NCBI GenBank assembly: GCA_963733135.1 | Contig: CAVTBX010000003.1 | Location: 248,001 to 312,000 of the forward strand | Source: CAVTBX01 sp963733135 | GTDB lineage: Bacteria; Actinomycetota; Thermoleophilia; Gaiellales; Gaiellaceae | Reading direction: 5' to 3' | Length of the DNA stretch: 64,000 nucleotides | In this document: one piece after another, positions 51,243-59,012 of the stretch | How the letters are laid out: every line of letters starts with the position of its first letter | Position numbering within the stretch: the stretch's first letter is position 1 | Translations under genes and position numbers: made by a program | Notes under the pieces: model-generated | What the model saw: only the letters and a program-made list of their open reading frames with translations | Database searches by the model: none | Told to the model about the DNA's origin: nothing

Positions 51243-52085
51243 TCACGCGGATTCCACCGGTCGCGTTGCCGCGACGGCGTCGAGCTGGTTCGCGTGAACG
51301 AGCACGGCGGCCTCGGCCGTCCGAGCGGCCCTCGCGTCGTGGTGCGTCGCGACGCAGTGGAGAAGCTCCGACCGGGCCGCTCCGTCCACGGCCGCCGCGC
51401 GCTCCTCGATCAGCCGCAGGCCGAGATGGACATGGCCGAGGAGCTTGCCTTCGCGGGTCGGCTGGAAGAGCGGCCCGCGGTCGAGCTCCCGAACGCGTCC
51501 AGCGTCGTGGAGGAGGGCGGCGGCGAGCAGGAGGTCATGGCGAAGGCGCCGGTGGAGACCAGCGACCTCGCGGCAGAGCGTCGCCACGCCGACCGTGTGC
51601 TCCAAGAGACCGCCGGCGTAGGAGTGGTGCCCGTCCGGGGTCGCCGGGAGGCTCCGGAGCCGCGAGCGGAAATCAGCGTCGTCCACAAAGCTTTCAACCA
51701 GCTCGCGGAGTCCTGCGTGGGTGATCTCGCCGGCGAGGAACTCAAGAAACCCGTCGAGCTCGTCGAGATCCCGGCGGGCTGCCGGGACGAGCTCGGCCGG
51801 GTCTGCATCGGTCTTCTCGAGCGTCCGCAGGTCGAGCTGGAGCCGGTCCCGAAATCGCTCGACTCGGCCGAGGACACGCACCGCGTCGCCCTCGTCGAAG
51901 CGCTCCGCCAGGACTTCGACGTCGCTCCACACCCGCGCCTCGATCCGCCCGCTCGGATCGACGAGCTCGAGCGCCAGATACGGGCTCCCGGTCCTCGTCT
52001 TGAGCCGCTGCTTCCGTGCGACGGCGAAGACGCCTTCGATCACGCGATCCTCGGCCAGCTCAGCGATCGGAGTCGCGACGCTCAC
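51243..52085 (-). CDS. YhaM-like OB-fold plus HD-domain protein (3'-5' exoribonuclease family)
   Basis: A 280-residue protein. An OB fold (about 10-85: YLALELVDPSGRIEARVWSD, GDAVRVLGRVERF) precedes an HD domain with HSYAGGLLEHTVGVATL, LLAAALLHDAGRVREL, GHVHLGL and a late ATHHDAR. This is the layout of Bacillus YhaM, a 3'-5' exoribonuclease also active on DNA. Start is GTG 52085, 6 nt from a TACAGT on its strand; the open frame upstream crosses the divergent gene and is spurious. Confidence 0.82.
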   Translation of the reverse strand: MSVATPIAELAEDRVIEGVFAVARKQRLKTRTGSPYLALELVDPSGRIEARVWSDVEVLAERFDEGDAVRVLGRVERFRDRLQLDLRTLEKTDADPAELVPAARRDLDELDGFLEFLAGEITHAGLRELVESFVDDADFRSRLRSLPATPDGHHSYAGGLLEHTVGVATLCREVAGLHRRLRHDLLLAAALLHDAGRVRELDRGPLFQPTREGKLLGHVHLGLRLIEERAAAVDGAARSELLHCVATHHDARAARTAEAAVLVHANQLDAVAATRPVESA

Positions 52086-52114
52086 GTCGCAACTGTATGG
52101 AGGGAGCCGGATGC

Positions 52115-52120
52115 TAGCGT
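52115..52120 (+). promoter_or_regulatory. DUF1015 gene -10 element
   Basis: TAGCGT, 7 nt before the GTG start. On the other strand TACAGT (52097-52092) lies 6 nt before the YhaM-like GTG, so the 42-bp gap appears to hold two divergent leaderless promoters. Confidence 0.4.
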
Positions 52121-52127
52121 CCGTCCG

Positions 52128-53256
52128 GTGGCTGCCCTGAAGGCGTTTCGCGCGCTTCGCTACGACCCTGGAAGGGCCGGCTCGCTCGACCGCCTGGTGG
52201 CTCCTCCGCACGACGTCATCGGGCGGAACCTCGAGGCGAGCTTGCTCGCCGAGAGCCCGTGGAACGCGGTCCGGCTCGTGCGCCCGGCGACGCCGCGAGC
52301 GGCGGTCACCGACCTCGAGGCCTGGAAGGCGGACGGCATCCTCGTCCGCGAGGAGCGTCCGGCCGTCTGGCTCCTCGAGCAGCGCTTCACCGGGCCCGAC
52401 GGAGTGGAGCGAACGCGCCGTGGGCTCGTGGCCCGGGTCCGGCTCGAGCCTTACTCGACCGGCAGGATCCTGCCTCACGAGCGGACGTTCTCGAGGTCGA
52501 AGTCCAAGCGGCTCGCGCTCATCCGTGCGACGCGGACGAAGCTCTCGCCGGTCTTGCTCCTGCATGGCGGCGACGGGCCCAGGCCCGCCGATGGGGAGCC
52601 CGACCTCGAGGCGACGCTCGCCGGTGCGCAGTCGCGCCTGTGGAGGATCGACGATCCGGCCGAGATCGACGCAGCGACGGCAGCCGTGCGCGGCCGGCTC
52701 GTGATTGCCGACGGTCACCATCGCTACGAGACCGCGCTTCGCTTCCACGAGGAGGACGGCGCCGAAGAGAGCGCCTACGTCCTGGCGGTCCTGGTCGCCC
52801 GCGACGACCCCGGGCTCGTGGTGTTTCCCACGCACCGACTCACACGGGTCGAGCCCGAGCTGAACGGGAGCATGCGGCAGACGCCGCTCTCCGGCGGTGC
52901 GGACGAGGCTCTCGAGCGACTCGGTGCGGTGCCCCGCGATCGCGCCGCGTTCGTCCTCGTCGAGCGGGAGCGCACGGTGCTCGCCGAGAGCGACCCGACC
53001 GGGCGATCCCCTCGAGGATCTCGACACGACCGCGGTCTCGCGCGTCGCCACCGGTCCGCTCGGATACACGGCCTACGCCGCCGAGGCCGAGGCCGCAGTC
53101 AGAGACGGAAGGGCCGCCGCGGCGTTGCTCGTCCGGCCGCCCGCGATGGAGCAGATCGAGGCGGTCGCGCTCGCGGGAGGGACGATGCCCGAGAAGTCGA
53201 CGTACTTCTTCCCGAAGCTCCTCTCCGGCCTTGTGTTCTCTCCGCTCGACGAATGA
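52128..53256 (+). CDS. DUF1015 family protein, frameshifted
   Basis: About 376 residues once one base is removed. The first part reads ALKAFRALRYDPGRAGSLDRLVAPPHDVI, ILPHERTFSRSKSKRLALI, IADGHHRYETAL and LVVFPTHRLTRVE. After the GGG at 53001-53003 the written frame becomes Arg-rich noise. Dropping a G resumes with DPLEDLDTTAVSRV and ends MPEKSTYFFPKLLSGLVFSPLDE, the normal DUF1015 C-terminus, stopping at 53256. The family is conserved but its reaction is not established. The restored stop overlaps the next gene's ATG by 4 nt. Confidence 0.8.
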
Positions 53257-54083
53257 CGGGCTGGCTCGAGGTCTGCCGTGACGCCGCTTCCGCGGTGCGG
53301 GACGAGCTCGCGGGTCTTCCGACCCGCACCGAGCGCGAACCCGGCCTCGGGACCGGCGTCGGCGGCGACGAGACGACGGTGATCGACGACGCTGCGGAGC
53401 GGGCGATCGTGGCGCGTCTCGAGGAGGTACACCGGGACGGCGTCGACTTCACGCTCGTCTCGGAGGAGCTCGGCGAGCGGCGCTATGGAACCGGGGCCGA
53501 CGAGCTCACGGTCGTGGTCGACCCGATCGACGGGAGCGTGAACGCGAAGCGGGGCATCCCGTTCTTCGCCGTCTCGATCGCGGTGGCGGAGGGGCAGACC
53601 ATGGACGACGTCGTCTTCGGCTACGTGGTCGATCTGGGGAACGGCGAGGAGTGGACGGCCCGCCGTGGCGAGGGCGCGTTTCTGGACGGCGAGCCGCTCC
53701 GAGGGCCGGGCCCAAAGCAGCCGATCGAGATCCTCGACTTCGAGGCGACGACGACCACGCTCGTCGCGGAACAGGCACCGATGCTCTGTGATTACGCAGA
53801 GCGCCTGCGAGTGATGGGCTCGCTTGCACTTTCCCTATGCCATCTGGCCGCCGGCCGAGTGGACGCGGTGTGCTCACTGAAGCCGTGCCGCTCGGTCGAC
53901 GTCGCAGCCGCGCAGCTTCTCGTCCGGGAACGCGGTCTCGCGCTCGAGCTCCCGGACGCCGCGCCGTTCGGCGAGGCGCCGCTCGACCTCGTTCCTCGGT
54001 CGCGAGTCGTCGCCGGGAGCACGCCAGAGGTCTGTGCGGAGCTCGCTAGTCGCCTCGGCGCAGCCGCTCGAGCCGCCCCATGA
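53253..54083 (+). CDS. Inositol-monophosphatase family phosphatase
   Basis: A 276-residue FIG/IMPase-superfamily enzyme. Metal motifs: SEELGERRYG, VVVDPIDGSVNAKRGIPFFAVSIA and, late, CRSVDVAAAQLLVRE. Substrates may be inositol-1-phosphate, histidinol phosphate, PAP or fructose-1,6-bisphosphate; sequence alone does not decide. The frame stays open far upstream through the DUF1015 gene because of the frameshift there. ATG 53253 overlaps the restored DUF1015 stop. It converges on the acetyltransferase gene with a 38-bp overlap. Confidence 0.82.
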   Translation: MTGWLEVCRDAASAVRDELAGLPTRTEREPGLGTGVGGDETTVIDDAAERAIVARLEEVHRDGVDFTLVSEELGERRYGTGADELTVVVDPIDGSVNAKRGIPFFAVSIAVAEGQTMDDVVFGYVVDLGNGEEWTARRGEGAFLDGEPLRGPGPKQPIEILDFEATTTTLVAEQAPMLCDYAERLRVMGSLALSLCHLAAGRVDAVCSLKPCRSVDVAAAQLLVRERGLALELPDAAPFGEAPLDLVPRSRVVAGSTPEVCAELASRLGAAARAAP

Positions 54084-54651
54084 GCGCCGCCTCGACCGCG
54101 GGCCAGTCGTCGTCCGTGATCGAGTAGTAAGCGGAGTCCCGGAACTCGCCTCCGCGGACGAGCATGTGCTTCCGGAAGATGCCCTCGAACTGCGCGGGGA
54201 GCGCGGCGAGGGCGCCGCGGGAGCGCTCGTTTCGGGCGTCTGTCTTGAACTCCACCCGCATGCAACCGAGCGGCCCGAAGGCGTGGCGCAGGAGCAGCAG
54301 CTTCGATTCCACGTTCACTCCCGTCCCCCACGCGCGCCGTGTATGCCAGGTGTAGCCGATCTCGAGCCCGCGGTGCTCCGGGCGCAGGGTCAGGTACCGG
54401 GAGGAGCCGACGGGCTCGCCCGTCTCGCGGAGGAGGATCGCGTAGGGAGCCGAGACGCCCGCCCTCGCTTCGGCGAGGGCGTCGTCGAACCAGCGCGCGA
54501 ACGCCTCGGGCTCGTGGGAGACCGTGTTGAGCCAGCGCCAGACCTCGGGGTCGGCGGCGGCCGCAGCGAGCCCCTCGCGGTGCTCAGGACCGAGCGGCTC
54601 GAGCACGACGAGCTCGCCCTCGTGCCTCGTCAGGAGCGGGTCGAAGGTCAT
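54046..54651 (-). CDS. GNAT N-acetyltransferase, RimJ/RimL-like
   Basis: A 201-residue acetyltransferase of the RimJ/RimL type. It begins FDPLLTRHEGELVVLEPLGPEHREGL, has a YAILLRETGEPVGSSRYL strand pair and RGLEIGYTWHTRRAWGTGVNVESKLLLLRHAF in the acetyl-CoA region. Related proteins acetylate protein N-termini or small amines. It overlaps the CapA-like stop by 4 nt. Confidence 0.8.
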   Translation of the reverse strand: MTFDPLLTRHEGELVVLEPLGPEHREGLAAAAADPEVWRWLNTVSHEPEAFARWFDDALAEARAGVSAPYAILLRETGEPVGSSRYLTLRPEHRGLEIGYTWHTRRAWGTGVNVESKLLLLRHAFGPLGCMRVEFKTDARNERSRGALAALPAQFEGIFRKHMLVRGGEFRDSAYYSITDDDWPAVEAALMGRLERLRRGD

Positions 54652-55847
54652 CCGAGCTGTGGCTGGGAGTTAACGATGCGCGCGCGCCGCCAGCCCGTGT
54701 CGAGCACGCCCTTGCGGCCGAGCTTCAGCTTGAGGATGCCGGTCGTGCGCGTCCAGGCCGACGTGCCCGTAAAGACGAAGTTGCCAAGACTCCAGGCGAC
54801 GAGCTTGCGCCCCTTCGCGCCTCGCCGCTCCCGCGGCTGGAGCACGTGCGGGTGCGAGCCCAGCACGACGTCGGCGCCGCTTCGCAGAGCCAGGTTGCCC
54901 AGCCGGCGCTGGCGGGCGCTCGGCGAGCCGTCGCGCTCGATTCCCCAGTGGAAGTACGCGACGACGAGGTCGTGCTTCCTCTGCGCGTGTCGCACGTCCG
55001 CGGCGACGTACCAGGGGAAGGCGGGCGTGGTACCGGAGCGGCCCGGCCCGGCGCCGAAGCCGAGCGGCCGGACATCCGAAAAGCCGAGGAAGGCGACGCT
55101 GAGCCCGCCGAGCTCGGCGACGGCCGGCCTGCGGGCGCGTACGAGGTCGCGGCCACCGCCCATCTTCAGGAGGCGGTATCTCCGGATCGCCCGAAGCGTG
55201 TCCGAGAACGCCGTACGGCCGTAGTCGAGCGAGTGATTGTTGGCGAGGCTCACGACGTCGAGGCCGGCGAAGCGCGCGGCTGCTCGAAGCGCCGCAGGCG
55301 GGCCGCGGAACGTGAACTCCTTTCCCGGCCACGGCGCGCCGCGTCGCGAGACGGCGGTCTCGAGGTTCGCGACGGCCACGTCTGCCCTCCTGAGAACGCG
55401 TGCGACTCGAAGCCACGGATAGCGGGGCCCGTAGCGGCGAATGGCCGCACCGACTCCCTCGCCGAACGCCACGTCGCCCACCGCGAAGAGCCTAAGCGGT
55501 CGCACGCGGACGCGACCCACGCGCTGCGCCCGTCCGCCGGCCTCGACCTTGAGACGCCTTAGGCCCGTGCCCGCCAGTCGCGCGCGAAGCGCGTAGTCGC
55601 CGAGTGGGCCGCTTCGGCTCTGCGCGACCATGCGACCGCCGGCGCGGAGGACGACCCGCTCGTCGGGATAGGCGACGCCGCGTACCTCGAGACGCCCGCC
55701 AGGCGCCACCCAGCCGGGCAGCGAGCTCGTGACGCGAATCGGTTTCGCCGCGGCGTCGTCTGCCTCCGCGTCGAACGCGAGCCCGAGCGTGAAGCTGAGC
55801 CCGACGAGGGCCCAGGCGAGGCCGTGACCAGGGCGAGCGACGTGCAC
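54648..55847 (-). CDS. Secreted CapA-like (PGA_cap) metallophosphoesterase-fold protein
   Basis: A 399-residue protein with a signal peptide (about 8-30), a beta-rich linker (about 40-110) and a CapA/PgsA domain. The domain has LFAVGDVAFGEGV, VAVANLETAVSRRG, VSLANNHSLDYGRTAFSDTL, VVAYFHWGIERDG and VVLGSHPHVLQP. CapA proteins act in poly-gamma-glutamate capsule synthesis, but no capB or capC is nearby, so another surface role is possible. I chose GTG 55847, with GAGGAGGA close upstream; the longer frame overlaps the MerR gene. Confidence 0.82.
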   Translation of the reverse strand: MHVARPGHGLAWALVGLSFTLGLAFDAEADDAAAKPIRVTSSLPGWVAPGGRLEVRGVAYPDERVVLRAGGRMVAQSRSGPLGDYALRARLAGTGLRRLKVEAGGRAQRVGRVRVRPLRLFAVGDVAFGEGVGAAIRRYGPRYPWLRVARVLRRADVAVANLETAVSRRGAPWPGKEFTFRGPPAALRAAARFAGLDVVSLANNHSLDYGRTAFSDTLRAIRRYRLLKMGGGRDLVRARRPAVAELGGLSVAFLGFSDVRPLGFGAGPGRSGTTPAFPWYVAADVRHAQRKHDLVVAYFHWGIERDGSPSARQRRLGNLALRSGADVVLGSHPHVLQPRERRGAKGRKLVAWSLGNFVFTGTSAWTRTTGILKLKLGRKGVLDTGWRRARIVNSQPQLG

Positions 55848-55882
55848 TTCCTCCTCTACGACGCGGCCGCCGGACCTCCTAG

Positions 55883-56698
55883 CTAGAGGCTCGTGACCGC
55901 CTCGAGGTTCGCCAGGGCCTCTCGGGCGGTGCTCCCGTTCCAGCCCGGCCCGCCGCGGATCACCCTCAGTGAGGGGGACGAGCTCTCGAGGCGATCGAGC
56001 TCCGGCTCGGCCTGCGCGGCGGCGCCCTCCATCGTCGCCGAGAATCCGATTGCGTTCGCGTCGACTTCTTCCGCAAGCTCGAAGGCGTGCGCGAGCGGGG
56101 TATCGGCGCCGAGGTAAACGACCTGCCAGCCGGCCGCGTGGAGCAGAACTCCCAGAGCCAGGAGGCCGCACTCGTGCCGCTCCTCGGGAACGCAGGCGAG
56201 GACGATCCGCCCATGCGTGCCGCTGACGGCGCCGTTCAGGAGCGAGACGAGCTTGCCGCGGAGGATTTCGGTGAGCTGGTGCTCTTGAGCGACCGTCGCC
56301 TCGCCGGCGCTCCAGAGCTCGCCGATCCGGTCGAGAGCAGGCCGGAGCACCTCCGAGATCGCGTCCTCGGCGCCGAGGAGCGCGAAGGCCTGGTCGACCG
56401 ACCTGACGACGCGCTCGGGGCTCGGTTGAACGGCGCCGGCGACCATCTCGTCGACGAGCTCCGCCGGGCTTCCCGGCGGTGCTTCGCTGCTCCCTGCAAG
56501 GAGCCGCGCCGCCTCGCTGATCCGATAACCCTCGGCGAGCCGCGCCTTCAACCATTCCACCCGGAGTACGTCTCGCTCCGAGTAGCGGCGGTGCGCGCCG
56601 GGAGTTCGCGCGGGCTCGAGCACCCCGTAACGCTGCTCCCACTTGCGAAGGGTGGCGGACGGAACGCCGGTCTTCCGCGCGATTGCCTGGATGTTCAA
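55883..56698 (-). CDS. MerR-type regulator with cobalamin-binding domain, CarH-like
   Basis: A 271-residue regulator. A MerR winged helix (1-70, IQAIARKTGVPSATLRKWEQRYGVLEP) is followed by a four-helix B12-binding module and a Rossmann B12 domain. It has the W-x9-EH motif of CarH light sensors (Trp129, Glu139, His140, in LWSAGEATVAQEH) and the lower axial His175 in PEERHECG. In Thermus CarH these are residues 131, 141, 142 and 177. CarH tetramers bind DNA with adenosylcobalamin in the dark and fall apart in light. The start is a TTG at 56698. It is divergent from mrp. Confidence 0.85.
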   Translation of the reverse strand: MNIQAIARKTGVPSATLRKWEQRYGVLEPARTPGAHRRYSERDVLRVEWLKARLAEGYRISEAARLLAGSSEAPPGSPAELVDEMVAGAVQPSPERVVRSVDQAFALLGAEDAISEVLRPALDRIGELWSAGEATVAQEHQLTEILRGKLVSLLNGAVSGTHGRIVLACVPEERHECGLLALGVLLHAAGWQVVYLGADTPLAHAFELAEEVDANAIGFSATMEGAAAQAEPELDRLESSSPSLRVIRGGPGWNGSTAREALANLEAVTSL

Positions 56699-56758
56699 TG
56701 GGGCCTCGGCTGCTGTTGGACAGCTCTTTGACAGATCCTAGCCCTGCTACGTTAGGTC

Positions 56759-57865
56759 GTGATGCCACCGTCTCGCGAGCAGCTTGATTCCGCCCTGGCG
56801 CGGGTCATCGATCCGGAGCTCGGCCGCTCCGTCGTCGAGCTCGGGATGGTGCGTCGCGCGGAGGTTCGAGACGACGGGACCGCCGAGGTCACGATCGCGC
56901 TCACGGTCGTCGGGTGTCCGCTCCGGGCGAGCTTCCAGGAGCAGGTCGACCGCGAGCTACTGCCACTCGACGGTATCGAGCTTGTCGAACTCTCCTTCGA
57001 CGTCCTGAGCCAGGAGGAGAAGGAGGCGCTGACCGCGCGGCTTCGCGGCGGAGTGGCGCCCAGGAGCCAGGGCATGTCCGTCGACGAGAAGACCCGCGTG
57101 ATCGCGATCGCGAGCGGCAAGGGTGGAGTCGGGAAGTCGTCGCTCACCGCCAACCTGGCCGCGGCCTTTTCGGGCCTCGGCCACAAGACCGGTGTCGTCG
57201 ACGCGGACATCTACGGGTTTTCGATCCCGCACATGCTCGGCATCGACCAGAAGCCTGTCGTCGTCGACAAGATGATCGTCCCGCCCGTCCGGGGTGACCT
57301 GAAGGTGATCTCGATCGGCATGTTCCTGGACGAGAACCAGCCGGTCATGTGGCGCGGGCCGATGCTCCACCGGGCGCTCGAGCAGTTCCTCTCGGATGTC
57401 CACTGGGGCGACCTGGACACGCTCGTCGTCGACATGCCGCCGGGCACCGGCGATATCGCAATCTCGCTCGGCCAGCTCCTGCCGCGAGCCGAGGTCGTCG
57501 TCGTGACGACCCCTCACGCAGCGGCGCAGCAGGTTGCGGTCCGGGCGGCGCAGATGGCGGTCAAGACAAACCTGCGGCTCCTCGGGGTGGCCGAGAACAT
57601 GTCGTGCCTCGTCGGCACGGGCCAGGAGCTCTTCGGTACCGGTGGCGGCGACGCGCTGGCCGCCGAGATCGGAAAGCCCGTCCTGGGCCGCATCCCGTTC
57701 GACCCCGAGCTCGGCGCCTACTGCGACCGCGGCGAGCCGATGGTGCTCGCCGAGCCGGAGGCCGAGGTCTCCCGGGCGATCGTCGAGCTCGCGGAGGCGA
57801 TCGCCGCCACCGAGCGAGAGCGCGGCGTCGGCATCGTCAAGCCGCTGCCCTTGGTTTCGGCTTAG
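56759..57865 (+). CDS. Mrp/NBP35-family P-loop ATPase
   Basis: A 368-residue protein. An N-terminal DUF59/MIP18 domain (about 5-80, ALARVIDPELGRSVVELGMVRRAEV) precedes a MinD-like ATPase with SGKGGVGKSSLTANLA, VDADIYGFSIPHMLG and VVDMPPGTGDIAISL. Mrp proteins carry iron-sulphur clusters. The bridging CxxC expected near ENMS is missing: the segment is ENMSCLVGTGQELFGTGGG, with one Cys. Start is GTG 56759 or ATG 56762, about 5 or 8 nt after a TACGTT. Confidence 0.87.
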   Translation: MMPPSREQLDSALARVIDPELGRSVVELGMVRRAEVRDDGTAEVTIALTVVGCPLRASFQEQVDRELLPLDGIELVELSFDVLSQEEKEALTARLRGGVAPRSQGMSVDEKTRVIAIASGKGGVGKSSLTANLAAAFSGLGHKTGVVDADIYGFSIPHMLGIDQKPVVVDKMIVPPVRGDLKVISIGMFLDENQPVMWRGPMLHRALEQFLSDVHWGDLDTLVVDMPPGTGDIAISLGQLLPRAEVVVVTTPHAAAQQVAVRAAQMAVKTNLRLLGVAENMSCLVGTGQELFGTGGGDALAAEIGKPVLGRIPFDPELGAYCDRGEPMVLAEPEAEVSRAIVELAEAIAATERERGVGIVKPLPLVSA

Positions 57866-57882
57866 GAGGCGGCCCGGCGGCC

Positions 57883-57902
57883 GGGCGAGGCATGCCTCGC
57901 CC
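57883..57902. repeat. GCGAGGCATGCCTCGC palindrome, copy 3
   Basis: Arms GGGCGAGGCA and TGCCTCGCCC form a perfect 20-nt palindrome 17 bp after the mrp stop, between mrp and the convergent ku gene. Flanks (CCCTACG to the right) echo those of copy 1. Confidence 0.65.
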
Positions 57903-57956
57903 CTACGAGCCAAGGTAGGGAGCCGCCGGCGGGGCCAGTGCGTCTTAACCAGAGGT

Positions 57957-58874
57957 TCAGGTTGGTCGAGCCGCCCTACCGCTCTTGAGGGCCGTTACCA
58001 GCTCGTCCTTCGACATGTCCGCGCGCCCGCGGATGTCTGCCTCCTTGGCGAGGTCGTAGAGCTCGTCCTTCGAGAGCGCGCCGAGTTCGCCTTTCGCACC
58101 GGTGCCGCCGCCACCACCGGCCGCCTCGAGGCTCGCTCGTAACGCGTCGAGGAGATCGGGAGGTCGCTCGGGCTGCTCCTTCGGCTTCGGCGGCGACTTG
58201 CCCTTCCGCTTGGCCGAGATGATCTCGCAGAGCGCGTCCCGGTAGGTGTCCTCGTACTTGTCGACGTCGAAGCTGCCGGCGAAAGACGCGATTAGCTGCC
58301 TGGCCATCTCGAGCTCACCCTTGTCGATCGCGACCCCGTCGGGCGCGATCTCGTCGACCGGCCGGATCTCGTCGGCGAAGAACATCTTCTCGAGCGTGAT
58401 CGTCCCCTCGCGGATCCGCAGACAGCCGAGATGCTGCTTCGAGCGCATCACGTACTTGGCGATCGCCGCCAGGTTCGCCTCTTCCATCGCCTGCACGAGC
58501 AGGGCGTAGACCCGCTCGCCGCCTGCGGCAGGCCCGAGGTAGTACGTCCGCTCGAAGTAGATCGGGTCGATCTCCTCGTAGGGCACGAAGTCGCGGATGT
58601 CGATCGTCTTGTGGGTCTCGGGCTCTGCGGCCTCGAAGTCCTCGTCCGACATGTAGACGTACTCGTCCTTCTCCCACTCGAAGGCCCGGACGATCTCGGA
58701 GTCTGGGACCGGCTTGCCCTCCTCTTTGCAGACCTTCTCGTAGCCGATCCGGCTCCCGTCCGGCTCGTGGACGTAGTGGAAATGGAGGTCTTGCTCGTCA
58801 ATCGCGCTGTACATCCGCACCGGCACGTTGACGAGGCCGAACGAGATCGAGCCGCTCCAGATCGCTCTCGGCAC
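57957..58874 (-). CDS. ku: Non-homologous end-joining protein Ku
   Basis: A 305-residue bacterial Ku: PRAIWSGSISFGLVNVPVRMYSA, EKDEYVYMSDEDFEAAEP, KTIDIRDFVPYEEIDPIYFERTYYL and GTITLEKMFFADEIRPVDEI. The C-terminal tail ends with a SAP-like motif (LSKDELYDLAKEADIRGRADMSKDELVTAL), probably extra DNA binding. Ku bridges DNA ends and recruits LigD, which is not in the window. The start is GTG 58874, with GGGGAG nine bases upstream. Confidence 0.93.
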   Translation of the reverse strand: MPRAIWSGSISFGLVNVPVRMYSAIDEQDLHFHYVHEPDGSRIGYEKVCKEEGKPVPDSEIVRAFEWEKDEYVYMSDEDFEAAEPETHKTIDIRDFVPYEEIDPIYFERTYYLGPAAGGERVYALLVQAMEEANLAAIAKYVMRSKQHLGCLRIREGTITLEKMFFADEIRPVDEIAPDGVAIDKGELEMARQLIASFAGSFDVDKYEDTYRDALCEIISAKRKGKSPPKPKEQPERPPDLLDALRASLEAAGGGGGTGAKGELGALSKDELYDLAKEADIRGRADMSKDELVTALKSGRAARPT

Positions 58875-59012
58875 GTTCTGGATCTCCCCCACGGGAACGC
58901 TCGAGAAACGTGAACCCGTCGGCTGAGGCAAGCCCGAAAGCGCACGATCTTGTCGGGGGCTCACGGCGGGCGCTTCGGTTAGGGTTCGCGCCGGGCCAGC
59001 CCGCTTTCACGC

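Noticed and set aside
50115..54083. A 1,322-residue open reading frame on the plus strand
   Set aside because: It is antisense to an aminopeptidase and the HD gene, then joins the DUF1015 and inositol-phosphatase genes only because of the frameshift at 53001.
54648..56768. A 706-residue CapA protein
   Set aside because: The first 300 residues are antisense-like noise over the MerR gene; signal peptide and ribosome-binding site place the start at 55847.
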